From positions 744,001 to 808,000 of the forward strand of contig CAWFGX010000005.1 in the NCBI GenBank assembly GCA_963815375.1: a stretch of DNA of 64,000 nt. Reading direction: 5' to 3'. This DNA comes from JASHPR01 sp963815375. GTDB taxonomy: Bacteria > Actinomycetota > Actinomycetes > Streptosporangiales > Streptosporangiaceae. The notes beneath the pieces are model-generated. The model made no database searches. It saw only the letters and a list, made by a program, of their open reading frames with translations, and was not told the origin of the DNA. This document shows, one piece after another, positions 15,963 to 23,733 of this stretch; the stretch's first letter is position 1; every line of letters starts with the position of its first letter. Both the position numbers and the translations under genes were made by a program.

Positions 15963-17042
15963 GTGATCACGGGCGACATCGGCAGGGCACTCGGCCTGGA
16001 CGCGTCCGGCACCTGGCGGCCGCCCCCAGGCCCGGGTGCTGCGCCCGGGACGTATGCCACGTCAATTCCGTTCAGCGTCGCTCGATCGACGGGCGAGGAA
16101 CCGGGGCAGGTGGCAGCCCCACTGGCGGCCCGGCTGCGGGCGGCCGACTGGGTGGCTGGAGCGTCGGTCACCGGCGGTGGCTACCTCACCGTGACAGTTA
16201 CGCCCAAGGCACTCGCCGCCCTGGCCGTGCGCGTCCCAGCGGCTGGCGCAGACTGCGCGGCTAGCAACGCTCTGCGCGGCCACATCTGCGCAGCGCCGCC
16301 CGCCGCCGACGTCGTATCAGCTGCCGACTGGGAGCAGGCGTGGGGCCTCGTGGCCTCGGCTGTCACGGCCCAGCTCGCCGCGGCCGCCGGCGCACAGATA
16401 ATAAAGGCCAAAACTATGGCAGAACGATTGGCGCCCCCCAATCCGGAAACTCCCGCCACCGTCGAGGGGGAGAAGGGGCGGCCGCTGGCCAGTCCGGCGC
16501 CGCTCGACGATGCCCAGACCGCCCCGGCTGTCGCCGTCGCAGCTGCGGGAGCTGACACGGTGCGCTATGCGCTCGCCCGTACGTCGGCTCACCGTGCCCG
16601 GCTGATCAGCCCGATGAGATACGTTCCGAATAATCTCGACAATCCGTTCTTCGCCGTTCGTTACGCGCATGCCCGGGCCGCGTCTGTCCTGCGCTGGGCG
16701 GGCGATCTCGGCATCGACCGCGGCGAGCCAGGTGCGTTCCGGCCTGAGCTGCTGGCGGAGCCGAGCGAACATGAGCTGCTGGGCGCGATCTCCTGGCTGC
16801 CAGAACGCGTCGCCTCGGCCGCCCGCCGTCGTCGGCCCGATGCCTTCGTCCGCTACCTGGAGTGGCTGGCCAGCAGCTGGCTCAACTGCAGCGAGAACTG
16901 CCCGGCCCTGCCGTTCGGCGGTCATTCCGCGCCGGGGGAGCAGGAAGGGATCGCGGCCAGGCTGTGGCTGGCGGCCGCGGCCGCCACAGCGCTCGGAACG
17001 TGCCTGCGGCTGGCGGGTGTGGCGGCGCCGCGCCGGCTGTAG
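15963..17042 (+). CDS. arginyl-tRNA synthetase paralogue without catalytic domain (DALR domain protein)
   Basis: The 359-residue protein keeps the two ends of an arginyl-tRNA synthetase. Residues about 1-85 look like the additional N-terminal domain (TSIPFSVARSTGEEPGQVAAPLAARLR). The C-terminal 170 residues are a DALR anticodon-binding domain (ADTVRYALARTSAH, NPFFAVRYAHARAASVLRWA, HELLGAISWLPERV, RYLEWLASSWLNCSENCP). The Rossmann fold with HIGH and KMSKS motifs is missing, replaced by an Ala-rich linker, so it cannot charge tRNA. Related truncated proteins are annotated as DALR anticodon-binding domain proteins or NrtL in Streptomyces. It may bind tRNA-Arg or act in regulation. The two repeats at 15835-15899 are directly upstream. 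Confidence 0.82.
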   Translation: MITGDIGRALGLDASGTWRPPPGPGAAPGTYATSIPFSVARSTGEEPGQVAAPLAARLRAADWVAGASVTGGGYLTVTVTPKALAALAVRVPAAGADCAASNALRGHICAAPPAADVVSAADWEQAWGLVASAVTAQLAAAAGAQIIKAKTMAERLAPPNPETPATVEGEKGRPLASPAPLDDAQTAPAVAVAAAGADTVRYALARTSAHRARLISPMRYVPNNLDNPFFAVRYAHARAASVLRWAGDLGIDRGEPGAFRPELLAEPSEHELLGAISWLPERVASAARRRRPDAFVRYLEWLASSWLNCSENCPALPFGGHSAPGEQEGIAARLWLAAAAATALGTCLRLAGVAAPRRL

Positions 17043-17881
17043 CCTGCCCCGGTCCGCGGGACTTGTGAGAATCGCCTGGTGAGGGTAGGTTCCGGGGGAA
17101 ATCGCAGCGGTGGGCGACCGCGCCACCGCCCGCGCGGTTCAAGCGCCATCGGAACGGGTACTCCATGGAACGTAAATCCCCCCGAAGACGTCGACGGTCC
17201 CAGCGCGGTTTCGGGTCATCGCTGCCGAGCTTTTTCCTCCGCTCACGGACGGCACGTGCCTGCCCGGAACCACGCCCAGCGAGTGTCTCAAGGTGATCCT
17301 TGGCTGCTCGCGCACGGGCCGTGGGCTTCCTAATCAGCTGATGGGCCGGTCCGAAGGAATGCCGTGGGCGCATGTGGTGTTAAGCTGGATGCCGCACCAG
17401 ATACCCCGCGCTGGGGAACGGTGCTCGCCTGTCTACCGCCAGTCCCCGACCGCATCCAGCGGAGTTCTGCGGCTGCCACGGACATTCACCCATCCACACA
17501 CCATCACACCCGCCAGGTGCGGACGGTGCACGGCGGATCTGGGTGCCCGGCGGTGCGAACCTGCACCGTCGGCCGGACGCAGCGTGGCTCTCCGATGCTG
17601 GTTGTGGCGCCGGGTCTGGCGCCGCAACCAGCAATGTCGCCGGGGCTGGTATCACGGCCAGCAGCACGGTCGGGAAAGACACCAGGGCCTGCGACAGTGA
17701 CCCAGGTTGCGGAGGGCGGACCGCACGGGGCGGCCGGGCGCGACCGCGAACCGGCCTGTTACGGGGCAGCGTGGGGATGGCGGACGGCACAACAAGTGGC
17801 CCGGCGGATCAGCCGGAGCCTGACAGCGGGCAACAGCGGCCGGATGTGCGGCCGGCGCCCGTACCTTTGGAAGGACCCCTC
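17043..17881 (+). promoter_or_regulatory. long leader upstream of rho
   Basis: About 840 bases separate the ArgRS-like gene from the rho start. The rho frame stays open upstream to 17543, but that part has no resemblance to a Rho N-terminus and competes with other open frames, so I treat it as untranslated. Rho genes are often autoregulated through a long leader, which this arrangement would allow. In many actinobacteria hom, thrC and thrB precede rho; none is present here. Confidence 0.45.
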
Positions 17882-20455
17882 GTGAGTGACACCACCGATC
17901 TGATGACCGGATCCTCTGGCGTGCCCGACGAACCCCGCGCGGCGGCCGCGTGGCCTGGCGCAGGACCGGATTCGGCGGGGCAGGCCGGGACTTCCCCCGC
18001 GTCCGAGGGCGCGGTACGCTCCTGGCCAGATGCGGACTCCGGTGCCGGAAAGGTCCTGCCTCCCGAGACGCGTCCAGTGACGGCCGGGACCACCCTCGAC
18101 ACCGGGGCGGCACTGTCGGCGATGCTGCTGCCCGATCTCCAGCGGCTTGCCCAGTCGATGGGCATCGTCGGTACCGGCCGGATGCGCAAAGGCCAGGTCA
18201 TTGCCGCGATCGAGGACCGGCAGCGGGGCGGTTCGGCCGCCCAGGTCGGCGAGGGTGCCGAGGCCCGGGTGCCGCAAGGCATCCACGAAGCGGAAAACCA
18301 CAAGTCAGTCCAGCCGGGAGCGCCCGCGGGAGCCGGCGCTACCCGCCCCGTGAAGCAGGACGCCATGGAATTCGAGACATCGGCGCAGCCCGGCGTGGGC
18401 GGCGCAGAGGTGGGTGGAATCGGCGAGAGCGCGCAGTTCGGCGGCGGGCCGAGCGCGGGGATCGGGAGCGCCGATGGCGGCGGGGTCGCGGCGGCGGCGG
18501 TGTCGCCAGCTGTTGCCCCGGCGCAGGCCCCGGCTTCCCCGGCGGCGGCTCCGGCGCTCTTCCCGGTCGAGGCGCCAGCGTCCTCGGCTGAGACCCCCGC
18601 AGGGCCCTCTGCTGACGCGCAGGCCGGGTTCCCGTCTGAGACCGCAGCTGTGTCCGCTGGCGAGCCGCAGGCCGCGACCGCGGGCCAGACCCTCGCGGCG
18701 CCCGCGGGCGAGACTTCAGCGCCGTCCGCAGGTGAGGATCCAGCCTCGCCCTCGGCAGGTGAAGCTGCGCCGGTCTCCGCCGGTCAGGCACAGGCTGTGT
18801 CCCAGGCCGAGGCTCCGGCAGCGGCCGTGACTGAGATCCCGGGCAGCGCGGGGCGCGACGGGGACTCCCAGCAGCAGGGTGACGGCGGCCGGGACACGCG
18901 GCGCCGCCGCCAGAGCAACGGCCGGCGTGACGACCAGAATGGCCGGCGTGACGACCAGAGTGGCCGGCGTGACGACCAGAGTGGCCGGCGTGACGACCAG
19001 AGCGGCCGGCGTGACGACCAGAGCGGCCGGCGTGACGACCAGAGCGGCCGGCGTGACGACCAGAGCGGCCGGCGTGACGACCAGGGCAGCGGCGGACGCC
19101 GCGACGACCAGTCCCGCGCGGCGAGTGACGGTTCAGAGCAGCACAGGGACTCCCGGGACTCCGGTTCCGGACAGCGCGACCAGCAGCGTGACCAGCAGGG
19201 CGGCGGCCGTGATGACGACCGTGACGGCCCGGGCGGACGCCGAGGCCGGGACCGGTTCCGCAACAGGAACCAGAGCCGCGGCCGCCGCGAGCGCGGCAGC
19301 GACGCCGAGCCCGTGATCTCCGAGGACGACGTGCTGATCCCGATCGCCGGCATCCTCGACGTGCTGGACAACTACGGATTCGTCCGCACGACCGGATACC
19401 TGCCCGGACCGGACGACGTCTACGTCTCGCTGTCCCAGGTGCGCCGGCATGGCCTGCGCAAGGGCGACGTCATCGAGGGCGCGGTGCGCCAGCCCAAAGA
19501 GGGCGAGCGCCGGGAGAAGTTCAACGCCCTGGTGCGCCTGGACAAGGTCAATGGCCTGGACCCGGAGCAGGCCAGGCAGCGGCCAGAGTTCGGCAAGCTG
19601 GTGCCGCTCTACCCGCAGGAGCGGCTGCGCCTGGAGACCGATGCCGGCAACATGACGACCCGGATCATCGACCTGATCTCCCCGATCGGCAAGGGCCAGC
19701 GTGGCCTGATCGTGTCGCCATCGAAGGCGGGCAAGACGCTGATCATGCAGGCGATCGCGAACTCGATCACCAAGAACAACCCCGAGTGCCACCTCATGGT
19801 CGTGCTGGTGGACGAGCGGCCTGAGGAAGTCACCGACATGCAGCGCTCGGTCAAGGGCGAGGTCATCTACTCGACCTTCGACCGCCCGGCCGACGACCAC
19901 ACCACGGTCGCCGAGCTTGCCATCGAGCGGGCCAAGCGGCTGGCCGAGATGGGCCACGACGTGGTCGTGCTGCTGGACTCGATCACCAGGCTCGGACGGG
20001 CCTACAACCTGTCGGCGCCCGCCAGCGGACGGATCATGTCAGGGGGCGTGGACTCGACCGCGCTGTACCCGCCGAAGCGGTTCTTCGGTGCGGCTCGAAA
20101 CATTGAGCACGGCGGATCGATCACGATCCTGGCCACTGCCCTCATCGAGACCGGCTCCCGCGCCGACGAGGTGATCTTCGAGGAGTTCAAAGGCACCGGC
20201 AACATGGAGATCCGGCTGCGCCGCGAGCTCGCCGAGAAGCGGATCTTCCCCGCAATCGACGTGGACGCCTCCAGCACCCGCAAGGAAGACCTGCTGATGA
20301 CGCCCGAGGAGCTGAAGATCGTCTGGCAGCTCCGCCGGGTGCTGCACGCGCTGGAGCCGCAGCAGGCGCTCGAGGTCCTGATGGACCGGATGAAGGAGAC
20401 CAAGAGCAACGCCGAGTTCCTGCTCCAGGTGCAGAAGACCACAATCAGCACCTGA
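17882..20455 (+). CDS. rho: transcription termination factor Rho
   Basis: Hexameric RNA-dependent ATPase that ends transcription. The GTG at 17882 (protein begins VSDTTDL) has GGAAGG just upstream and gives 857 residues. Domains in order: a Rho N-terminal helical domain around residues 77-118 (LSAMLLPDLQRLAQSMGI, RMRKGQVIAAIEDRQ); a long insertion of about 350 residues rich in Ala/Pro/Glu and then Arg/Asp/Gln/Gly; an RNA-binding cold-shock-like domain from about residue 480 (GILDVLDNYGFVRT, YVSLSQVRRHGLRKGD); and the ATPase with P-loop VSPSKAGKTL near residue 612 and Walker B VVVLLDSITRLGRAYN. High-GC actinobacterial Rho proteins carry such insertions, which add RNA-binding ability. The insertion contains eight tandem GRRDDQS-type units. 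Confidence 0.97.
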   Translation: MSDTTDLMTGSSGVPDEPRAAAAWPGAGPDSAGQAGTSPASEGAVRSWPDADSGAGKVLPPETRPVTAGTTLDTGAALSAMLLPDLQRLAQSMGIVGTGRMRKGQVIAAIEDRQRGGSAAQVGEGAEARVPQGIHEAENHKSVQPGAPAGAGATRPVKQDAMEFETSAQPGVGGAEVGGIGESAQFGGGPSAGIGSADGGGVAAAAVSPAVAPAQAPASPAAAPALFPVEAPASSAETPAGPSADAQAGFPSETAAVSAGEPQAATAGQTLAAPAGETSAPSAGEDPASPSAGEAAPVSAGQAQAVSQAEAPAAAVTEIPGSAGRDGDSQQQGDGGRDTRRRRQSNGRRDDQNGRRDDQSGRRDDQSGRRDDQSGRRDDQSGRRDDQSGRRDDQSGRRDDQGSGGRRDDQSRAASDGSEQHRDSRDSGSGQRDQQRDQQGGGRDDDRDGPGGRRGRDRFRNRNQSRGRRERGSDAEPVISEDDVLIPIAGILDVLDNYGFVRTTGYLPGPDDVYVSLSQVRRHGLRKGDVIEGAVRQPKEGERREKFNALVRLDKVNGLDPEQARQRPEFGKLVPLYPQERLRLETDAGNMTTRIIDLISPIGKGQRGLIVSPSKAGKTLIMQAIANSITKNNPECHLMVVLVDERPEEVTDMQRSVKGEVIYSTFDRPADDHTTVAELAIERAKRLAEMGHDVVVLLDSITRLGRAYNLSAPASGRIMSGGVDSTALYPPKRFFGAARNIEHGGSITILATALIETGSRADEVIFEEFKGTGNMEIRLRRELAEKRIFPAIDVDASSTRKEDLLMTPEELKIVWQLRRVLHALEPQQALEVLMDRMKETKSNAEFLLQVQKTTIST
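18920..19087 (+). repeat. eight 21-base tandem repeats inside rho
   Basis: Eight direct repeats of 21 bases run from 18920 to 19087, each encoding GRRDDQ plus one variable residue (N, six S, G). The DNA units are nearly identical, so copy number is likely to vary between strains. The array keeps the reading frame and lies in the basic, disordered insertion of Rho. Confidence 0.95.
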
Positions 20456-20608
20456 CGCACCGCTCGGCGGACATGCCGGGAATCCCCGGCAGGCAGCCCG
20501 CGTTACAGCATGTGGCACTGGACAACGAGATGCGGTACCGGTTCACGCCCGTCACGGCATGCACGAGGCGAGGCGACCCGGCGATCGCGAGAACCAGGAG
20601 TCTTGACA

Positions 20609-20827
20609 ATGAAGGCTGACATTCACCCAAACTACGTGGTCACGACCGTGACCTGCACCTGCGGGAACACTTTCACCACACGGAGCACGGCAGAGGGCGG
20701 CGCCATCCGCGCCGACATCTGCTCGAACTGCCACCCGTTCTACACCGGCAAGCAGAAGATCCTGGACACCGGCGGCCGGGTCGCCAGGTTCGAGCGTCGC
20801 TTCGGCAAGAAGCAGGGCGGCAAGTAG
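20609..20827 (+). CDS. rpmE: 50S ribosomal protein L31, zinc-binding form
   Basis: The 72-residue L31 protein starts MKADIHPNYVVTTVTCTCG and has the full set of zinc-binding cysteines (CTCG and CSNC), marking the C+ type; the zinc-free paralogue made under zinc limitation lacks them. It ends in GKKQGGK. SD AGGAG lies 7-11 bases upstream of ATG 20609. The rho-rpmE-prfA order is conserved in actinobacteria. A large hairpin follows the stop. Confidence 0.97.
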   Translation: MKADIHPNYVVTTVTCTCGNTFTTRSTAEGGAIRADICSNCHPFYTGKQKILDTGGRVARFERRFGKKQGGK

Positions 20828-20835
20828 GTCTCACC

Positions 20836-20893
20836 GCCGGGTGAATGTACCTGCGGGCCGGTAACCGGCTTGCGATCGGTACGTTCACCCGGC
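20836..20893 (+). terminator. nested hairpin between rpmE and prfA
   Basis: Bases 20836-20851 pair with 20878-20893 (16 bp, one mismatch), and inside the loop 20857-20861 pairs with 20865-20869 as a smaller GC hairpin. It begins 9 bases after the rpmE stop and ends 40 bases before prfA, consistent with a terminator or attenuator that reduces readthrough into prfA. No T-tract follows. Confidence 0.7.
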
Positions 20894-20933
20894 TACGTGT
20901 GTCCGGACCTAGTTAGAACGCCTGGAGATAAAC

Positions 20934-22022
20934 GTGTTTGACCGGCTCGAAGAGCTGGAGGGCGAGTACGCCGCGCTGGAGCGTGACCTCGCCGACCCCG
21001 CCGTGCACGCCGAGCCTGACAAGGCAAGGCTGCTCGGCCGGCGCTACGCGGAGCTCGGCCCGGTAGCGCACGCCTACCGGCAGTGGCGGAACGTCCGCGA
21101 CGACGAGGCCGCCGCACGCGAGCTCGCCACGGAGGACGCGTCGTTCGCCACAGAGGCCGAGCAGCTCGCCAAGCGCCGGGAGGAGCTCGAAGACCGGCTG
21201 CGGGAGCTGCTGCTGCCCCGGGACCCCAACGACGGCAAGGATGTCATCCTCGAGGTCAAGGCGGGCGAGGGCGGCGAGGAGTCGGCGTTGTTCGCCGGAG
21301 ACCTGCTGCGCATGTACCAGCGCTTCGCCGAGCGGCACGGCTGGAAGACAGAGATCCTCGACGCCACCGTGACCGGCCTCGGCGGCTACAAGGACGCTAC
21401 GGTCGCTATCAAATCCGGCGGGCGCGGTAGTGCACCAGGCGACGGTGCCTGGGCTCAGCTGAAATACGAGGGCGGCGTGCACCGGGTGCAGCGGGTGCCA
21501 GTCACTGAGTCGCAGGGCCGGATTCACACCTCGGCCGCTGGCGTCCTGGTCATGCCGGAGGCCGACCCGGTCGAGGTCACGATCGACCCTTCGGACCTGA
21601 AGGTGGACGTCTTCCGCTCGTCGGGACCCGGCGGGCAGAGCGTGAATACCACCGACTCTGCGGTGCGGATTACCCACCTGCCCACCGGCATCGTGGTGTC
21701 GTGCCAGAACGAGAAGAGCCAGCTGCAGAACAAGGAGCAGGCCCTGCGGATCCTGCGGGCGCGACTGCTCACCCAGGCGCAGGAGGAGGCCGATGCCCAG
21801 GCAGCGGCCGATCGCCGGAGCCAGGTCTCGACGGTCGACCGGTCACAGCGGGTCCGCACCTACAACTTCCCGGAGAACCGGATCTCCGATCACCGGGTCG
21901 GCTACAAGGCCTACAACCTGGACCAGGTCATCGACGGTGACCTGGACGGGGTGATCGAGGCCCTGGTGACCGCCGACCGGGCCGAGAAGATCTCAGCATC
22001 GGCGCAGCGGGCTTCTGGCTGA
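20934..22022 (+). CDS. prfA: peptide chain release factor 1
   Basis: Releases finished peptides at UAA and UAG codons. The 362-residue protein shows the domain 2 tripeptide region in RVPVTESQGRIHTS (PVT, the PxT motif of RF1) and the catalytic GGQ in SSGPGGQSVNTTDSAVRITH near residue 231. The C-terminal YNFPENRISDHRVGYK is typical of RF1. The start is GTG 20934 after TGGAGAT. prmC, which methylates the Gln of GGQ, follows 17 bases downstream, making a functional pair. Confidence 0.97.
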   Translation: MFDRLEELEGEYAALERDLADPAVHAEPDKARLLGRRYAELGPVAHAYRQWRNVRDDEAAARELATEDASFATEAEQLAKRREELEDRLRELLLPRDPNDGKDVILEVKAGEGGEESALFAGDLLRMYQRFAERHGWKTEILDATVTGLGGYKDATVAIKSGGRGSAPGDGAWAQLKYEGGVHRVQRVPVTESQGRIHTSAAGVLVMPEADPVEVTIDPSDLKVDVFRSSGPGGQSVNTTDSAVRITHLPTGIVVSCQNEKSQLQNKEQALRILRARLLTQAQEEADAQAAADRRSQVSTVDRSQRVRTYNFPENRISDHRVGYKAYNLDQVIDGDLDGVIEALVTADRAEKISASAQRASG

Positions 22023-22039
22023 GGCCCGCGAGCCCCCCG

Positions 22040-22918
22040 ATGAGCCTGCTGCTCGATGAGATCGCCGTGGCCACATCCCGCCTCGCCGAGGCCGGAGTGG
22101 AGTCACCGCGCGCCGACGCCGAGCTGATCGCCGCGCATGTGCACGGCGTCTCCAGGGGAGCGCTGCACACAGTGCCCGACGCCGCGTTCGACCCGCGGTA
22201 CTGGGACGAGATCGCGCGCCGGGCAGCGCGGGAGCCGCTGCAGCACATCACCGGGCTGGCCTATTTCCGCTACCTGGAGCTCGAGGTCGGCCCCGGGGTG
22301 TTCGTGCCACGCCCGGAGACCGAGGTGATGACCGGCTGGGCAATCGACACGCTCGGCGCTATGGACGTCACCGAGCCCGTGGTCGCTGACCTCGGCACAG
22401 GGTCGGGCGCGATTGCCCTGGCGATCGCGCAGGAGGTGCCCAGGTCCCGCGTGCACGCAGTCGAGGCCGACCCGCTCGCGCGTCAGTGGGCGGAGCGGAA
22501 CATCGCCCGCTGCGCCGCTGCGGCCCCGCACACGGCGGGCCGGGTGACGCTGCACGGCGGCGACTTCGCCGTTGCGCTTAGTGACCTGGACGGCACGGTC
22601 GACCTGGTCATCAGCAACCCGCCGTACATCCCTGTGGGGTCGTGGGTGGCGCCGGAGGTCGGGGAGTACGACCCGGCCACGGCGCTGTGGGGCGGTACTG
22701 ACGGGCTGGACGCGATCCGGGTCATCGAGCGCGTGGCCCGGCGGCTGCTCCGCGACAACGGAGTAGTCGCTGTCGAGCACGGCTCGCCGCAGGGCGCGGA
22801 GGTCTGGGGCGTATTCGCCGAGGAGCTGGGCTGGCGCGACACGCAGTGCCACCGTGACTTGTCCGGGCGCGACCGGTTCGTCAGCGCTCGCCTGGACTGG
22901 AAGGATGAGCAGTCATGA
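22040..22918 (+). CDS. prmC: release factor glutamine N5-methyltransferase
   Basis: S-adenosylmethionine-dependent enzyme that methylates the GGQ glutamine of release factors. Of its 292 residues, the N-terminal 80 form the helical RF-binding domain (LLLDEIAVATSRLAEAGV, PLQHITGLAYFRYLELEV, VPRPETE). The Rossmann domain has ADLGTGSGAIALAIA (motif I) and the catalytic NPPY near residue 192. The stop overlaps the next ATG (ATGA at 22915), so prmC and the threonylcarbamoyl-AMP synthase gene are translationally coupled. Confidence 0.96.
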   Translation: MSLLLDEIAVATSRLAEAGVESPRADAELIAAHVHGVSRGALHTVPDAAFDPRYWDEIARRAAREPLQHITGLAYFRYLELEVGPGVFVPRPETEVMTGWAIDTLGAMDVTEPVVADLGTGSGAIALAIAQEVPRSRVHAVEADPLARQWAERNIARCAAAAPHTAGRVTLHGGDFAVALSDLDGTVDLVISNPPYIPVGSWVAPEVGEYDPATALWGGTDGLDAIRVIERVARRLLRDNGVVAVEHGSPQGAEVWGVFAEELGWRDTQCHRDLSGRDRFVSARLDWKDEQS

Positions 22919-23577
22919 ACGCCAGGTATGACTGCACCAACCGGGCCGGCCGTTCTGAGGGAATCACTGCGGCCGCCCGGGCGCTGCGCACCGGCGAGCT
23001 CGTGGTGCTGCCGACCGACACAGTTTACGGGGTCGGTGCCGACGCGTTCTACTCGTCGGCGGTGACCGCACTGCTCGCCGCCAAGGGGCGGGGCCGGGAC
23101 ATGCCGCCACCGGTTCTGGTCGGGACCTTCAAGGCAGCGTCAGCGCTGATCGAGGACATGGGCCCGTACGGCCAGCAGCTGATCGACCAGTTCTGGCCTG
23201 GTGGCCTGACGATCGTGTGCCGCGCCACCCGGACGCTGAACTGGGACCTCGGCGACACGAAGGGGACCGTAGCTGTCAGGATGCCGCTGCATCCCGTCGC
23301 CCTGGAGCTGCTCAAGGAGACCGGGCCGCTGGCGGTGAGCAGCGCTAACCGCACCGGGCAGCCGTCGGCGACGACCGCGGACGAGGCCGAGCAGCAGCTC
23401 GGCGACGCCGTCTCGGTCTACCTGGACGGCGGGCCTTGCACTGATGACGTTCCCTCAACGATCGTGGACCTCACCGGCAGCGTGCCCCGCCTGCTGCGGG
23501 CCGGGGCAATATCCGTCGGGCAGCTGCGCGAGGTGGCGGCGCTGTCAACCGGCGGTGACGTGCAGCCTGGTGCCTGA
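22915..23577 (+). CDS. L-threonylcarbamoyladenylate synthase (Sua5/YrdC/TsaC family)
   Basis: Makes threonylcarbamoyl-AMP from threonine, bicarbonate and ATP for the t6A modification of ANN-decoding tRNAs. The 220-residue protein shows the YrdC-fold signatures GELVVLPTDTVYGVGADAF, the basic cleft region AAKGRGRDMPPPVLV, FWPGGLTIV, VAVRMPLHPVAL and the SSANRTGQPS nucleotide loop. It lacks the extra C-terminal Sua5 domain. Starts at ATG 22915 overlapping prmC. Confidence 0.93.
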   Translation: MNARYDCTNRAGRSEGITAAARALRTGELVVLPTDTVYGVGADAFYSSAVTALLAAKGRGRDMPPPVLVGTFKAASALIEDMGPYGQQLIDQFWPGGLTIVCRATRTLNWDLGDTKGTVAVRMPLHPVALELLKETGPLAVSSANRTGQPSATTADEAEQQLGDAVSVYLDGGPCTDDVPSTIVDLTGSVPRLLRAGAISVGQLREVAALSTGGDVQPGA

Positions 23578-23733
23578 CTGGGCAGTTTCGCCTCGTGACC
23601 GGGCCGTTCCGGACAGTGATCGGGGCTGTCACGGCTCGCCGGCGGCAAGCCGGGTGATCGGCCCGGCCATGGGTAGGTTGTGCTCTAGAGTTGACGTGAT
23701 GCAGCACATCTCGCCCGAATCCGGTGGGCCGCC

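Noticed and set aside
17543..17881. Longer Rho N-terminus
   Set aside because: The frame is open but has no Rho similarity, while GTG 17882 has a good SD and yields a typical actinobacterial start.
18920..19087. Possible CRISPR array
   Set aside because: The units are contiguous 21-base tandem repeats with no spacers and lie in frame within rho.
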